Below are positions 33,545 through 45,331 of a DNA stretch of 64,000 bases, in pieces (the stretch's first letter is position 1; every line of letters starts with the position of its first letter). The position numbers were made by a program, and so were the translations under genes. Under the pieces are notes generated by a model. The model worked only from the letters and a program-made list of their open reading frames with translations. It had not been told where the DNA came from and did no database searches. Source of the DNA: Xanthomonas floridensis (GTDB taxonomy: Bacteria > Pseudomonadota > Gammaproteobacteria > Xanthomonadales > Xanthomonadaceae); contig NZ_LXNG01000006.1 in the NCBI RefSeq assembly GCF_001642575.1, positions 62,001 to 126,000 of the forward strand, read 5' to 3'.

Positions 33545-35743
33545 TCAGCCCTGCGGGGTCAGCACGATGGCGCCCAGCGGCGGCAGCAGCAACGGCAACG
33601 ATTGCGCGTGCCCGTGCATGGATTGCTGCTCGGCCGTCACGCGGCCGCCGTTGCCCAGGTTGCTGCCGCCGTAGAGGCCGGCGTCGCTGTTGAACACTTC
33701 GCGCCACTGGCCGCCCTGCGGCACACCGATGCGGTAGCCGTGCTGCACCACGGGGGTGAAGTTGATCACCACCAGCACCGGCGCATCGCCGCGTTTTCCC
33801 TTGCGCAGGAAGGCGACCACGCTGTTGGCGGCATCGTCGCCCACCAGCCAGGAGAAACCGGACGGATCATCGTCTTGCGTGTGCAGCGCGGGGTATTCGA
33901 CGTACAGACGGTTCAGGTCGCGTACCAGCGTCTGCACGCCACGGTGGCGCGCTTCATCGAGCAAGTGCCACGGCAGGCCCGCGTCGTGGTTCCACTCGGT
34001 GGGTTGGCCGAATTCGCAGCCCATGAACAGCAACTTGCGCCCCGGGTGGGTGAACATGAAGCCCAGGTAGGCACGCAGGTTGGCGAACCGCTGCCAGTCG
34101 TCACCGGGCATGCGGCCCAGCAGCGAGCCCTTGCCGTGCACCACTTCGTCATGCGAGATCGGCAGCACGAAACGCTCCGAATACGCGTAGACCATGCTGA
34201 AGGTCAGCTCGCCATGATGGTAGCGGCGATAGATCGGGTCCAGCCCGGCGTAATGCAGGGTGTCGTGCATCCAGCCCATGTTCCACTTGTAGTGGAAGCC
34301 CAGGCCGCCATGCGCCACGTCGGCGGTCACCCCGGGAAATGCCGTGGATTCCTCGGCAATCATCACCGCGCCCGGGGTGTGCTCGCGCACCACCGAATTG
34401 AGCCGGCGCAGGAACGCAATGGTTTCGTAGTTTTCGCGCCCGCCGTGGATGTTGGGTACCCATTCACCTGCGTTGCGGCTGTAGTCGCGATACAGCATCG
34501 AGGCCACCGCATCCACGCGCAGGCCGTCCACGTGGTAGCGCTGCAGGAACTCCAGCGCGCTGGCGATCAGAAACCCGGACACCTCGCGGCGGCCGTGGTT
34601 GTAGATCAGCGTATTCCAGTCGCGATGGAAGCCCTCGCGCGGGTCGGCGTGTTCGTACAGCGCGGTGCCATCGAAGTGCGCCAGGCCGTGCGCGTCGGTA
34701 GGAAAGTGCGCCGGCACCCAATCCACCAGCACGCCGATGCCCTCGCGGTGGCAGCGGTCGACAAAGCGGGCAAAGCCGTCCGGCGAGCCGAAGCGCGCGG
34801 TGGGCGCGAACAGGCCCAGCGGCTGGTAGCCCCACGAGCCGCCGAATGGATGCTCGGTGACCGGCATCAGTTCCACATGGGTAAAGCCCATGTCGGCCAC
34901 ATACGGGATCAACCGGTCGGCCAGGCCGTCCCAGTCCAGGTCCACGCCTTCTTCGCGCAGCCAGGAACCAGCATGGATCTCGTAGATGCTCATCGGTGCG
35001 TCGTGCGCCTGGCGGCGCGCGCGCGTGGCCATCCAACCGTCGTCGCTCCACTGGAACGGCGTGGGGTCGGCCACGATCGAGGCGGTACCCGGCGCCAGTT
35101 CCGCGCGCCGCGCCACCGGGTCGGCCTTGGCCGGCAACTCGTGGCCATGCGGGCCACGCAGCTGGTATTTGTAATGTGCTCCGGGGCCGACATCGGGCAC
35201 GAACAGCTCCCATACGCCGGACTGGTGGCGCAGCCGCATCGGGTGGCGTCGCGCATCCCAGCTGTTGAAGTCGCCCACCACGGCCACGCGCGAGGCGTTG
35301 GGCGCCCACACCGCAAAGCGTGTGCCACGCACGCCGTCCACCTCCACCACGTTGGCACCCAAGGCATCGGCCAGCTGCAGGTGGTGGCCTTCGCTGATCA
35401 GGTGCAGGTCGAAGTCGCTGAGCTGCGGCCCGAACGCATACGGGTCGGCGGTGTCCTGCTCGCCGCCGGGCCAGCCGATCCGCAGGCGGTAGCCGCCCTG
35501 CGCCGGGAGGTCGCCGGCAAACAGGCCCGGCTCCGGGCCGGCCTCCAGCGCGATTGCCTGGCCGTCGTCCAGCACCGCGCTGACGCGCTCGGCGCCGGGC
35601 AGATAGGTGCGCAACACGCGCCCGCTGTCGCTCGGATGCGCACCCAGCACGGCGAACGCATCGCCGTGGCGGGCGTCGGCCAGGGCGCGGATGACGCCGG
35701 GATCCCATCGATTACTCACTGCTGTCATTACTCCACTCATCAT
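33545..35743 (-). CDS. glgB: 1,4-alpha-glucan branching enzyme
   Basis: 732 residues, the usual GlgB length. N-terminal CBM48-type domains ([20 protein letters not shown]; later [20 protein letters not shown]). The GH13 barrel has nucleophile Asp in [19 protein letters not shown], acid Glu in [12 protein letters not shown], and [18 protein letters not shown]. The C-terminal beta domain ends near [19 protein letters not shown]. Transfers alpha-1,4 segments to alpha-1,6 branches. Last gene of the glgE-treS/mak-glgB operon. Its ATG (35741-35743) overlaps the treS stop. In the GlgE pathway it branches the polymer made from maltose 1-phosphate. Confidence 0.95.
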   Translation of the reverse strand: MMSGVMTAVSNRWDPGVIRALADARHGDAFAVLGAHPSDSGRVLRTYLPGAERVSAVLDDGQAIALEAGPEPGLFAGDLPAQGGYRLRIGWPGGEQDTADPYAFGPQLSDFDLHLISEGHHLQLADALGANVVEVDGVRGTRFAVWAPNASRVAVVGDFNSWDARRHPMRLRHQSGVWELFVPDVGPGAHYKYQLRGPHGHELPAKADPVARRAELAPGTASIVADPTPFQWSDDGWMATRARRQAHDAPMSIYEIHAGSWLREEGVDLDWDGLADRLIPYVADMGFTHVELMPVTEHPFGGSWGYQPLGLFAPTARFGSPDGFARFVDRCHREGIGVLVDWVPAHFPTDAHGLAHFDGTALYEHADPREGFHRDWNTLIYNHGRREVSGFLIASALEFLQRYHVDGLRVDAVASMLYRDYSRNAGEWVPNIHGGRENYETIAFLRRLNSVVREHTPGAVMIAEESTAFPGVTADVAHGGLGFHYKWNMGWMHDTLHYAGLDPIYRRYHHGELTFSMVYAYSERFVLPISHDEVVHGKGSLLGRMPGDDWQRFANLRAYLGFMFTHPGRKLLFMGCEFGQPTEWNHDAGLPWHLLDEARHRGVQTLVRDLNRLYVEYPALHTQDDDPSGFSWLVGDDAANSVVAFLRKGKRGDAPVLVVINFTPVVQHGYRIGVPQGGQWREVFNSDAGLYGGSNLGNGGRVTAEQQSMHGHAQSLPLLLPPLGAIVLTPQG

Positions 35744-38700
35744 GTGTCTCCTGCACCGGCGCGTGCGCGTTGCAGGATGCGTCGCAACCCTTCGATCGGC
35801 ACCATCAACCAGCCGGGGCGGTTGGCGGCTTCATAGCGCACTTCGTAGCAGGCCTTCTCCACCAGGAACAGCAAGGTGGCGGCATTGAACGCCGCCGGCG
35901 CGATCCACGGATGGGCGCTGGCGTCGAGCACGGCATGGTAAGCGTCCAGGAAGGCCTGTGTGGAGCGGCGGCGGAATTGCACCAGGAATTCGTCCAGATG
36001 CGTGTCCACGCCCACCCCGGCGCGCGCGGCCGTGCCCTCCTCGCCACGCGCCGACACTTCGCTGGCGTAATCAAGCGAGCGCAGGAAGCCGGCCACATCG
36101 CGCAATGGGCTGGCCTTGGCACGCCGCTCGGCCAGTGGCTTGGCCGGCTCGCCTTCGAAGTCGATCAGCACCACGTCGTCGAAGGCCACCAGGATCTGGC
36201 CCAGGTGAAAGTCGCCATGCACGCGGGTCAGCAGCGAATCGGCCAGCACGCTCGGCGCCTGGGAAAGCAGCGCGTCCAACTGGGGACGTTGCGCCAGAAT
36301 GGCGTCCAGCGCTTCGCGTTCGGCCGGCTCCTCGCTGGCAGCCAGGCGGGCGTTGACGGTCTCCCACATCTCTTCCACCTGCCGCGCCACGCCTGCCACC
36401 ACATCGTTGGCGGTGGGCAGGTCGATGCGCTGCGGGGCGAAGTCGGCATCGTCGGTGGCGCGCGATAGCGCCTCATGCAACTCGGCCAGGCGCTTGCCCA
36501 CCACCGCGGCGAACGCGTCATACCCGGCAATGGCTTCAGCGCGGGCCTCATCGGTCTGCGCGGTGGCGTATTCGTCGAAGCTGCGCGCCAGATGATCCAG
36601 CGTCCAGCGCCAGGCATCGCCCTGGTTGCGGATGAAGCCCTGCAACAGCGCGATGGTGGTGACGGTGCCCTGGCCATCGATGCGGCTCACGCTGCCCAGC
36701 AAGGGCGCAGCGTTGGCATAGCCCATTTCTGTGAGCCGGCGGCCGATCTCGATCTCCGGGTTGGCACCGGTGGCCACATGCCGCAGCAGCTTGAACACCG
36801 CCTTGTCGGCGACCACCAGCGAGCTGTTGCTCTGTTCGGCCGACAGCCAGCGGATGTCCGGGTCGTCCGGGATCTCCAGGCTGGCCAGCGCCGGCGTCGC
36901 TTCGAATCGCACCTGGCCTTGCTGCGAAGGATCGTCGCCATCGCAGAAGTCCAGCGTCGCATTGGTGCGCAAGGCATCGATCACCCCGCGCACCATCGGC
37001 TTGAGCGCAAACGCATCGGTGAGATAGCCCACCTCGCGGCCCTGGCGCACGCGCGCCAATGCCAGCTGCTCGGCCAGCGTGCTGGGATGCTCGCGCTCCC
37101 ACACGATGCCCACCGGCAGCATGTAGCACTCGTGGTGGCCGTCTTCCAGCTCCACGTCCAGTTCCAGCAGGCTCATCGGCTCATCGCCCGGCAGCGGCGT
37201 GCGGCGCGAAATGCGCACGTGCGTGAGTGCCTGGTCCTTGGCCGAGAACCAACGCCGCGCCGACAACCAGGCCGGCAGGATCTCGCTTTCCAGCGTGGCC
37301 AGATGCGGCAGCAAGGCGTTGCTTTCGTCGGTATCGCTGCGCAACACCAGCGTGCGGTAATCCGGCAGCGGCACCGGGCTGGGCACGTGCCAATCCGGCA
37401 AGGTGCCTTCGCTGACCAGCTGAAAGGCATAGAAGCCAAACGGCGGCACGGTGAGCAAATAGGTCAGCCGGCCGACCGGCGGGAAGCTGCCGCCGCCGAT
37501 GATGTCCACCGGCACGCGGCCTTCGAACTCGGACAGATCCAGCTCCACCGCCTGCAGCGTATGCGACAGGTTGGCCACGCACAGCACCGTCTCGTCCTGG
37601 TAGCAGCGCAGGTAGGCCAGCATGCGGCGGTTGCCCGGGTACAGGAAACGCAGCGTGCCGCGGCCGAAAGCCTGGTAGCGCTTGCGCACGCTGAGCACGC
37701 GGCGGGTCCAGGTGAGCAACGAATGCTGGTCGCGGATCTGCGCTTCCACATTCACCGCCTGGAAGCCGTATAGCGGGTCCATCACCGGCGGCAGCACCAG
37801 CTGCGCCGGGTCGGCGCGCGAGAAGCCGCCATTGCGATCGATCGACCACTGCATCGGCGTGCGCACGCCATCGCGGTCGCCCAGATGGATGTTGTCACCC
37901 ATGCCGATCTCATCGCCGTAATACAGCACCGGCGTGCCGGGCATGGTCAGCAACAGGGAGGTCATCAGCTCGATGCGGCGGCGGTCGCGCTCCAGCAGCG
38001 GCGCCAACCGGCGCCGGATGCCGAGATTGATGCGTGCGCGGCGGTCGGCGGCATAGGTCTGCCACAGATAATCGCGTTCCGAGTCGGTGACCATCTCCAG
38101 CGTCAACTCGTCGTGGTTGCGCAGGAAGATCGCCCACTGGCAGCTCTCCGGAATCTCCGGGGTCTGGCGCATGATGTCGGTGATCGGGAAGCGGTCTTCG
38201 CGCGCGATCGCCATGTACATGCGCGGCATCAGCGGGAAGTGGAACGCCATATGGCATTCGTCGGCGTTCTGGCCGAAGTATTGCTGCGTATCTTCCGGCC
38301 ACATGTTGGCTTCGGCCAGCAGCATGCGGTCCGGGTATTCGGCATCTAGCGTGGCGCGGATCTTGCGCAAAATCGCGTGCGTTTCCGGCAGGTTCTCGTT
38401 GGAGGTGCCGGAGCGCTCGATCAGGTACGGCACCGCGTCCAGGCGCAGGCCATCCACACCGCGGTCCAGCCAGAAGCGCATCACCTCCAGCACCGCCTCC
38501 AGCACGGCCGGGTTGTCGAAATTCAGGTCCGGCTGATGCGAATAGAACCGATGCCAGAAGTATTGGCCGGCCACCGGATCCCAGGTCCAGTTGGATTTTT
38601 CGGTATCGCAGAAGATGATGCGTGTGCCTTCGTATTCCTGGTCGGTGTCCGACCACACGTAGAAATCGCGCTCCGGCGAGCCGGCCGGCGCGTTGCGGGC

Positions 38701-39090
38701 GCGCTGGAACCAGGGGTGCTGGTCGGAGGTGTGATTGATCACCAGCTCGGTCACGATGCGAATACCGCGGGCATGCGCCTGCGCCACCAGCTGCTCGAAA
38801 TCTTCGATGCTGCCGTAGTCCGGATGCACCGCCATGTATTCGGCGATGTCGTAGCCGTCATCGCGGCGCGGGCTGGGGTAGAACGGCAGCAGCCAGATGG
38901 TGTCCACGCCGAGCTCGGCAATGTAGTCCAGCTTGGAGATCAATCCCGGAAAGTCGCCGATGCCATCATCGTTGGAGTCGAAGAACGACTTGACGTGCAC
39001 CTGGTAGATGATGGCGTCCTTGTACCACAGCTGGTCGGCGACCACCGCCGACTGTTCTGCGTCGGCCTGTAAAGCGGGAACTGCATTCAT
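35740..39090 (-). CDS. treS: Trehalose synthase / maltokinase fusion (TreS-Mak)
   Basis: 1116 residues from the ATG at 39088-39090. The N-terminal ~560 residues are GH13 trehalose synthase: [19 protein letters not shown], nucleophile in [10 protein letters not shown], Glu in [11 protein letters not shown], and [11 protein letters not shown], isomerising maltose and trehalose. The C-terminal ~500 residues are a maltokinase (Pep2/Mak) with [20 protein letters not shown], catalytic [11 protein letters not shown] and metal site [12 protein letters not shown], phosphorylating maltose to maltose 1-phosphate with ATP. The fusion channels trehalose to the GlgE substrate. Four-base overlaps link it to glgE upstream and glgB downstream. 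Confidence 0.95.
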   Translation of the reverse strand: MNAVPALQADAEQSAVVADQLWYKDAIIYQVHVKSFFDSNDDGIGDFPGLISKLDYIAELGVDTIWLLPFYPSPRRDDGYDIAEYMAVHPDYGSIEDFEQLVAQAHARGIRIVTELVINHTSDQHPWFQRARNAPAGSPERDFYVWSDTDQEYEGTRIIFCDTEKSNWTWDPVAGQYFWHRFYSHQPDLNFDNPAVLEAVLEVMRFWLDRGVDGLRLDAVPYLIERSGTSNENLPETHAILRKIRATLDAEYPDRMLLAEANMWPEDTQQYFGQNADECHMAFHFPLMPRMYMAIAREDRFPITDIMRQTPEIPESCQWAIFLRNHDELTLEMVTDSERDYLWQTYAADRRARINLGIRRRLAPLLERDRRRIELMTSLLLTMPGTPVLYYGDEIGMGDNIHLGDRDGVRTPMQWSIDRNGGFSRADPAQLVLPPVMDPLYGFQAVNVEAQIRDQHSLLTWTRRVLSVRKRYQAFGRGTLRFLYPGNRRMLAYLRCYQDETVLCVANLSHTLQAVELDLSEFEGRVPVDIIGGGSFPPVGRLTYLLTVPPFGFYAFQLVSEGTLPDWHVPSPVPLPDYRTLVLRSDTDESNALLPHLATLESEILPAWLSARRWFSAKDQALTHVRISRRTPLPGDEPMSLLELDVELEDGHHECYMLPVGIVWEREHPSTLAEQLALARVRQGREVGYLTDAFALKPMVRGVIDALRTNATLDFCDGDDPSQQGQVRFEATPALASLEIPDDPDIRWLSAEQSNSSLVVADKAVFKLLRHVATGANPEIEIGRRLTEMGYANAAPLLGSVSRIDGQGTVTTIALLQGFIRNQGDAWRWTLDHLARSFDEYATAQTDEARAEAIAGYDAFAAVVGKRLAELHEALSRATDDADFAPQRIDLPTANDVVAGVARQVEEMWETVNARLAASEEPAEREALDAILAQRPQLDALLSQAPSVLADSLLTRVHGDFHLGQILVAFDDVVLIDFEGEPAKPLAERRAKASPLRDVAGFLRSLDYASEVSARGEEGTAARAGVGVDTHLDEFLVQFRRRSTQAFLDAYHAVLDASAHPWIAPAAFNAATLLFLVEKACYEVRYEAANRPGWLMVPIEGLRRILQRARAGAGDT

Positions 39091-42000
39091 GCGACCTCTC
39101 CTGCGCGGATGCGCCATAACGCGAACGGCCGCGTCGCCTCTAACCGGATGTGCTGGTGTTTGCCATGCCACGCGAAGCGATGGCCGTCCCACAGGTCTTC
39201 CACTGCCACGCTGGCGTGGTCGGGCAGGCCCAACTCCCATAGCGGGATTTCGATATCCGCGTCCTGCCCCGCGTGCGGATCCAGATTGATTGCCACCAGC
39301 ACCATCGTGCGGCTACGTGACAGGTACCCGGCACCCAGGAACTTGCCGAAGTACAGCACCTGCTCGTTATGTGCCTGGTAGAAGCGTGTGCCCAGATGCG
39401 ACTGCAGCTCAGGATGCATGCGGCGCAGCTGGTTGAAGCGGGTGATCTCCTCGACGATATCGCCGGGCGCACGCTCGGGCCAGGCGCGCAGCTGGAATTT
39501 TTCCGAATCCAGATACTCTTCCTTGCCCGGTGCCAGGGGCGTGGCCTCGCACAGTTCGAAACCCTGGTACATGCCCCACAGCCCCGACAAGGTGGTCGCC
39601 AGCGCCGCCCGGATCAGATGCCCGTTGCGCCCGCTGGTCTGCAGGAAAAACGGGTTGATGTCCGGCGTATTGACGAAAAAGTGCGGGCGGAAGCATTCGC
39701 TCGGCACGCCTTCGTTCAACTCCTGCACATACTCTTGCAACTCGTGCTTGTGGTTGCGCCAGGTGAAATAGGTGTACGACTGCGAGAAGCCGCATTTGGC
39801 CAGGCGATACATCATCTTCGGCCGGGTAAAGGCCTCCGACAGGAACACCACATCTGGGCGACGCCCACGCACATCGGCAATCAACCACTCCCAGAACGGG
39901 AACGGTTTGGTGTGCGGGTTGTCCACGCGAAACAGGGTGACGCCCTCGTTGACCCAGAACAGCACCGCATCGCGCAGCGTGTTCCACAACTCCGGCACCG
40001 CACCGCTGGCATAGAAATCGACGTTGACGATGTCCTGGTATTTCTTCGGCGGATTTTCCGCATACGGGATGGAGCCGTCCGCACGCCAGGTGAACCAGTC
40101 CTTGTGCTCCTTCAGCCATGGATGGTCGGGTGCGCACTGGATCGCAAAATCCAGCGCCACTTCCAGACCCTGCGCACGCGCGGCCTGGATCAGGCGACGA
40201 AAACCGTCCAGCCCACCGAGTTCGGCATGCACCTCGGTGTGGCCGCCATCGGTGGCACCGATCGCATACGGGCTGCCCGGTTCGCCATCGACGGCGGTGA
40301 CCGCGTTGTTGCGGCCCTTGCGGTTCTTCGCGCCGATCGGGTGGATCGGCGGCATGTACAGCACATCGAAGTGCATGGCGCGGATGTGCGGCAGCCGCTG
40401 GATGACGTCATCAAACGTGCCATGCCGGTTGACATCGCCGCTCTGCGAGCGCGGAAACAATTCGTACCAGCTGGCGAAATGCGCCGCACGGCGCTCCGAT
40501 TCCACCCGGAAGGTGACCGGATACTCGGAGCGGAACGGCTTGTCGTCGGCCAGCGCCATTGCCTGCGCGGTCTCCGGCTCCAGCACGATGGCCAGCTGCT
40601 GCAACGGCTCGCTCTGCGCGCCGATGCGGGTGAGGATGTCCTGCAGCTGCGCTGCCAGGCCGCCTTCGCTGCGCGCATGCGCCGCCCTGACCACCGCAAT
40701 GGCTTCCTGCACGTCCACCGGCAGCACCGTATCGGCAGCGCGCTTCTTCTCCAGATCCGCATGCAGCGTGGCGAAGACATCGCGCCAGCCTTCCACACGG
40801 AATTCGTAGGTGCCGATGCGCTCCAGCGGGAACTCCGCGCGCCAGCGGTCGTTGCCCAGTGCGCGCATCGGTGCGCTGGCCCAGCGCTTGGCATCGGCGG
40901 CACGCCACAGGACTGCCACCGCAATGCGGTCATGCCCGTCGCAGAAGGCATCGGCTTCCACACAGATACGGTCGCCGACCGTGCGCTTGACCGGGAAGCG
41001 GCCGTTATCCACCGACGGCGTGACCGACTCGATGCAGACCCGCGGCCAAGCGGCGGCAGTTTGCGCACGCGGACGCATGCGCGGCACCGCCAGCACATGC
41101 CGTGCCGGCACGCTGCGATACACCCGCACCTCGCCCGGCTCCAGCGCGTCCAGCGTGGTGCCGGACAGGGTGCGCCCATCTTCGGCTACCAACGCTTCGG
41201 CATCGCCCAGCAGCCGCAACAGGTCGAAGGCCGACACCGGCACCACATGCCGCGTATCGCCATTGATCAATAACAAGGAGGGCAGGCCGTCCAGAGGCTC
41301 CACCGCCACCGCGGTCAGCCCGGTCGCCTCGCGCAGCAGCGGACGCAGCCGCAGGCCGACATTGCTGCCCGGCAGCCGGTCGCCGCTGCGCAGGGACTGC
41401 GGCAAGGCGTGAAGCTGCGTCTCGTCCAGCAGCCAGGCACCACCCAACGCCTGGGCCAGCTGCCAGTGCTGCTCCGGCGCTGCGGCACGCTTGCCGTCGG
41501 GCGCATCCAGCACCGCCACGACCTGCGCTGCCAGTGCGCGCAATGCCATGTCTTCTTCAAAGAACCAACTGCCGCGCCCATCCCACCAGGCCAGCGAAGA
41601 GAACGCCGCGTCGAAGCCGGCGCCGGACAGCTGCTGCAAGGCCTCCAGCCCCAGACCCGGCGTCCACGCGGCGAACACCACCTCCGGCGCCTGCGCGTGC
41701 ACCCGCGCAATCAACTCGCGCCAGCGCTGTGCCGGCACCTGCTGCGGCTGCAACAAGCGGAAACCACCCACGCCCTGCCCGGCCCACTCCAGCAGCCGGG
41801 CGCTCCACCATTCCACCAGGGCCGCACCCTCCTGCGCATAGCTGAAGCGTGCCTCGGCCACCTCGGGCGTCGCCCGTGGCTGGCGCGGGTCCGGCACCGC
41901 GGTACTCCGCGCCCGGAACCACTGCGGGTTGTCGCGCACCACGGTGCTGGCACCGCCAACCTCGTCCAGCCGCACATCGATCAATAGCGTCACGCCGGCC

Positions 42001-42203
42001 TGCTGCGCGGCCTGCACGGCCTGGCGCAGACGCCCGGCGTGCGCGTCGTCTCCGCCGGTAGGCTCCATCAACCGGCCTTCCGCATCGCGCGCGAACGGCG
42101 CTGCCATTACCACGTAGTCGCAGCCGGCATCGTGCGCAGCCGCGCAGCGTTGCTCCAGCCCGCTGGACGCCACAGTTGCGTCATTGAGAACACAGATCCG
42201 CAT
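39087..42203 (-). CDS. glgE: Maltosyltransferase GlgE with N-terminal extension
   Basis: 1038 residues. The C-terminal ~650 are GlgE: the DUF3416 start [20 protein letters not shown] (about residue 387), [17 protein letters not shown], nucleophile in [20 protein letters not shown], acid Glu in [13 protein letters not shown]. It transfers maltose from maltose 1-phosphate to growing alpha-1,4-glucan. The first ~385 residues are extra compared with the ~660-700 residues of the actinobacterial enzyme. They look like a degenerate GH13-type barrel ([58 protein letters not shown]) lacking obvious catalytic acids. First gene of the operon. Confidence 0.92.
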   Translation of the reverse strand: MRICVLNDATVASSGLEQRCAAAHDAGCDYVVMAAPFARDAEGRLMEPTGGDDAHAGRLRQAVQAAQQAGVTLLIDVRLDEVGGASTVVRDNPQWFRARSTAVPDPRQPRATPEVAEARFSYAQEGAALVEWWSARLLEWAGQGVGGFRLLQPQQVPAQRWRELIARVHAQAPEVVFAAWTPGLGLEALQQLSGAGFDAAFSSLAWWDGRGSWFFEEDMALRALAAQVVAVLDAPDGKRAAAPEQHWQLAQALGGAWLLDETQLHALPQSLRSGDRLPGSNVGLRLRPLLREATGLTAVAVEPLDGLPSLLLINGDTRHVVPVSAFDLLRLLGDAEALVAEDGRTLSGTTLDALEPGEVRVYRSVPARHVLAVPRMRPRAQTAAAWPRVCIESVTPSVDNGRFPVKRTVGDRICVEADAFCDGHDRIAVAVLWRAADAKRWASAPMRALGNDRWRAEFPLERIGTYEFRVEGWRDVFATLHADLEKKRAADTVLPVDVQEAIAVVRAAHARSEGGLAAQLQDILTRIGAQSEPLQQLAIVLEPETAQAMALADDKPFRSEYPVTFRVESERRAAHFASWYELFPRSQSGDVNRHGTFDDVIQRLPHIRAMHFDVLYMPPIHPIGAKNRKGRNNAVTAVDGEPGSPYAIGATDGGHTEVHAELGGLDGFRRLIQAARAQGLEVALDFAIQCAPDHPWLKEHKDWFTWRADGSIPYAENPPKKYQDIVNVDFYASGAVPELWNTLRDAVLFWVNEGVTLFRVDNPHTKPFPFWEWLIADVRGRRPDVVFLSEAFTRPKMMYRLAKCGFSQSYTYFTWRNHKHELQEYVQELNEGVPSECFRPHFFVNTPDINPFFLQTSGRNGHLIRAALATTLSGLWGMYQGFELCEATPLAPGKEEYLDSEKFQLRAWPERAPGDIVEEITRFNQLRRMHPELQSHLGTRFYQAHNEQVLYFGKFLGAGYLSRSRTMVLVAINLDPHAGQDADIEIPLWELGLPDHASVAVEDLWDGHRFAWHGKHQHIRLEATRPFALWRIRAGEVA

Positions 42204-42582
42204 GGCGCCCCCTAGCCGGCAACGGCGCGCGAACGCGCCGTGATGAAAGACCCCATGCGCTGTACGCAGCGCTGTAATGTCGTTGGCGCAGCCTTACGGC
42301 GCACCAGTCCAACCCTTGCCCGGATCGCCCCCGCCCCGCGCGACACCGGGACGATCCTGCCTACCGTGACTGCACTCATGCGCAACTCCGCAACGATTCT
42401 TGACCCATGCAGTCAAACACCCCCGTTGCGAATTTCATGTGTCGGTGGAATTGACGAAAACCCAACAAGCCACTGCGTTGCTGTGATGGCACGCGCTATC
42501 CCGACACGTTGCCCAGCGGCTAACGAGCGCCACCTTGGCCGAGGACGTAGAGTTCTACCAAGGTGCGATGCCCCCTAACGCC
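42204..42582. other. Upstream region of the glgE operon, no gene seen
   Basis: About 380 bases between the glgE start and the end of the next minus-strand frame. Nothing coding or repeated was recognised. It must contain the glgE promoter. GC is lower than in the operon. Confidence 0.4.
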
Positions 42583-43134
42583 TCACACTGTCAGCATGCA
42601 ATGACTGCAGTGCACCGCACGCTGCTGCTCACTCCGCATCGGAATGAGCACCAAGCGATCGATACAGGGCACGCGCGATGGCGATCTGAATGGTAGCGAC
42701 GCGATGATCTCGATCGGAAACATTGCAATGAAACCGGCTCCCTCCTCGGCAGCGGCCTTCGCAGTTGGCAGCAGCCAGGACAGGTACAAACCGATAAGGG
42801 GCACACGCCTGGCACGCGCCTTCGAATCCGTCGTGCCTGGTTGTAATGCCAGCAACAGCAGGTACGCCACGCTAGGTATGCCCAGGGCCGCCGAAACGAT
42901 CCATACGGCTTGGTGGCCTGCAACGCACAATCCTTTCAAGCCCCAGAAGACCACCATGAACATCGGTGCTGCGCCATGCCCGCCGACGATCAACGCAATC
43001 ACGTAGCCGCCCAGCACGACGGGGATCGCGCCGATCGTCTCTTTCAGCGTGGCTATCGCAACTCGCAAGTCAAGCCGGTGACACTGTAAAGCCAGCCCGG
43101 CCTGTCCAGGCACGGAGCGTGGGGGGCACGCCAC
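42583..43134 (-). CDS. Hypothetical membrane protein, uncertain
   Basis: Open frame of up to 183 codons. The middle part looks like a membrane protein: IPVVLGGYVIALIVGGHG, PMFMVVFWGLKGL, AVWIVSAALGIPSVAYLLLLAL, VPLIGLYLSWLL. The first ~25 and last ~25 residues look non-natural, and no good ribosome-binding site precedes the start. It could be a shorter real gene, or a decayed membrane-protein relic left beside the CDI island. I do not recognise the family. GC is lower than in the glg operon. Confidence 0.35.
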   Translation of the reverse strand: MACPPRSVPGQAGLALQCHRLDLRVAIATLKETIGAIPVVLGGYVIALIVGGHGAAPMFMVVFWGLKGLCVAGHQAVWIVSAALGIPSVAYLLLLALQPGTTDSKARARRVPLIGLYLSWLLPTAKAAAEEGAGFIAMFPIEIIASLPFRSPSRVPCIDRLVLIPMRSEQQRAVHCSHCMLTV

Positions 43135-43279
43135 CCGCGGACAGGCGCGAACACGCAGATACCTGTTGCAGTCATCAGCGCTGCGCCAGCACGCGATCAG
43201 CAGTCCGCGGATGCTGGTGGCGGAGCGATTTGCGCAGATCAGCTCGCGTTGCGTTGGGCTGCAGGGAAGGCAATCGATA

Positions 43280-43500
43280 AACCAAGGTACGGGTTATTCG
43301 AAGAAATGCACAAGGGAATTTCAATAAATAAAACGAACCAATTCAATAAAATTTGTTCAGAGAATATGGATATATTAAATATTTAATTGATTGTCAGTCA
43401 TTTTTCCGGGACTCCAGTCCAGACGTTTCCACAAGCTCGTATCACCCCTCGCAATAGCAGGTCAGGATTTTTCCTACAGGCAAGCTCTGCCGTGTGCATT
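43280..43500 (+). promoter_or_regulatory. AT-rich promoter region of the cdiBA operon
   Basis: A sharply AT-rich stretch (about 43315-43400, with AATAAATAAAACGAACC and GATATATTAAATATTTAATT) in a GC-rich genome, upstream of cdiB. Such tracts are typical of H-NS-like silenced, horizontally gained loci and probably contain the promoter. Near-palindromic TATTAAATATTTAAT is visible at about 43372-43386. No gene in 43135-43596. Confidence 0.5.
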
Positions 43501-43596
43501 AAAATATCGTTAGGGGCGGCGCAGGCGCGTCGATCGAAGTGCATCACGTAGGGCGGTCATTCGGACATGGATTCAGGCAGAAGAGGACAGGTGCGC

Positions 43597-45309
43597 ATGC
43601 GCGCCTCGTGGTGCATTGCGTGTCTTGCGGCCTTGGCGGCCCAGGTCTCTGCACAGCAAATCGTCGATCCCGCTGCGCAGGAATTGTTGCGGCAGCAAGA
43701 ACGTGAGCGCGCGCTGCGCGAACAACAGGAGGCGCGGCCGGATGTGCGTCTGGAGCGCGCACCTGCAGACGGCGTTGCGCGCCTGCCAGCCAATGAGTCA
43801 CCCTGCTTCAGGATCAAGCGCATCGTGCTCGATGGCCCGGCCGCAGAGAGATTTCGCTGGGCCGTGAAGGCCGCCGATCCCGCTCAGGACCCGGCAACTG
43901 GTCGTTGCCTGGGTACCGACGGCATCAACCTGGTGATGAAGCGGATGCAGAACGCGGTGATCGCGCGTGGCTATGTGACCACACGCGTGCTGGCCGCCCC
44001 ACAGGATCTCACCAGCGGCACGTTGACCCTGTCCCTGGTTCCCGGCCGTGTGAACGCTGCCCGCTTTAGCGAACCCGCTTCCGCGCATGCAGCCATCGCC
44101 AATGCCGTGCCCGCACGCAGTGGTGACCTGCTCAATCTGCGGGACATCGAACAAGGCCTGGAGAATTTGCAGCGCGTGCCCACCGTCACCGCCGATATCC
44201 AGATTGCACCGGCACAAGGCCAGGGCGCGGGCCCCGGCGATAGCGACCTGGTCGTTGCCTGGCAGCAACGCACGCGCGTTCGCGTCAATCTGAGCCTGGA
44301 CGACGCAGGCAGCGAGGCCACCGGCAGACTCCAGGCCAACGGCACGCTGTCGCTCGACAATCCCCTCGGCCTCAACGAGTTGTTCTACGTCAGCCTGGGC
44401 AAGGGGGTGTTCAACGGTGCCGGCAAGGACACCGACAGCTGGACCGTACACTACGACATTCCCTACGGCTACTGGCTTTTCGGCGCGACTGCCAGTTCCT
44501 ACGACTATAGCCAGGCAGTCGCCGGCGCGATCGAGACCTACGATTACAGCGGGCGCAGTCGCAATGCCGAAGCGCGCATCGATCGCCTGCTGTTTCGCAA
44601 TGCCACGCTCAAGCTCGGGGCATATGGGCGTGGCTGGTGGCGGCAGTCCACCAGCGCCATCGACGACACCGAGATCCAGGTGCAACGGCGGCGCACCGCC
44701 GGCTGGGAGTTGGGCCTGAACCACCGCCAGTTCCTCGGCAAGGTCACCCTGGATGCGAGCGTCGCCTATCGGCGCGGTACCGGTGCGTTCGATGCATTGC
44801 GCGCGCCGGAAGAACTCGCCAACGCCTTCGATCCGTCGATTCCGCTCGAAGGCACCTCGCGCATGAAACTCATCGTTGCCGATGCCCAGCTGGCGGTGCC
44901 GTTCCAGCTTGGTGGGCAACGTCTGCGCTACAGCGCCTCCTGGCGCGCGCAGTGGAACCGCACCCCACTGGCGCCGCAGGACCGCTTTGCGATCGGTGGG
45001 CGCTTTACCGTGCGCGGGTTCGATGGCGAGTTGACGCTCAGCGGCGACCGTGGCTGGTCGCTGCGCAATGACCTCAGCCTGGCGCTCGGCGGCGGGCTCG
45101 AAACGTATCTGGGCGCCGATTACGGGCACATCGGCGGGCAGTCCGCGCGCTTTCAGAGCGGCGACCATCTGGCCGGCATGAGCCTGGGCCTGCGCGGAGG
45201 ATGGCAACACCTCTCCCTGGACGGGTTTGTCGGCTCAGCGCTGGAAAAACCCGCGAATTTCCCGACCGACTACACCACCTTCGGCTTCAGCCTGTCCTGG
45301 CGCTACTGA
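43597..45309 (+). CDS. cdiB: TpsB outer-membrane transporter (CdiB/FhaC/ShlB family)
   Basis: 570 residues from the ATG at 43597. It opens with a clean signal peptide MRASWCIACLAALAAQVSAQ, and GAGG sits upstream; an ATG at 43567 would add ten residues. Domains: an N-terminal helix rich in Gln/Arg/Glu, then two POTRA domains (PCFRIKRIVLDGPAAERF; ATRVLAAPQDLTSGTLTLSLVPGRV), then a 16-strand barrel with the L6 motif RFTVRGFDGELTLSGDRGW and a C-terminal FGFSLSWRY. It exports the CdiA protein encoded 22 bp downstream across the outer membrane through two-partner secretion. Confidence 0.93.
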   Translation: MRASWCIACLAALAAQVSAQQIVDPAAQELLRQQERERALREQQEARPDVRLERAPADGVARLPANESPCFRIKRIVLDGPAAERFRWAVKAADPAQDPATGRCLGTDGINLVMKRMQNAVIARGYVTTRVLAAPQDLTSGTLTLSLVPGRVNAARFSEPASAHAAIANAVPARSGDLLNLRDIEQGLENLQRVPTVTADIQIAPAQGQGAGPGDSDLVVAWQQRTRVRVNLSLDDAGSEATGRLQANGTLSLDNPLGLNELFYVSLGKGVFNGAGKDTDSWTVHYDIPYGYWLFGATASSYDYSQAVAGAIETYDYSGRSRNAEARIDRLLFRNATLKLGAYGRGWWRQSTSAIDDTEIQVQRRRTAGWELGLNHRQFLGKVTLDASVAYRRGTGAFDALRAPEELANAFDPSIPLEGTSRMKLIVADAQLAVPFQLGGQRLRYSASWRAQWNRTPLAPQDRFAIGGRFTVRGFDGELTLSGDRGWSLRNDLSLALGGGLETYLGADYGHIGGQSARFQSGDHLAGMSLGLRGGWQHLSLDGFVGSALEKPANFPTDYTTFGFSLSWRY

Positions 45310-45331
45310 ATATTCCACAAGGATTAGTGAC

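Noticed and set aside
43567..43597. Upstream ATG of cdiB at 43567
   Set aside because: It would put ten charged residues before a clean signal peptide. The ATG at 43597 has a purine-rich site upstream.
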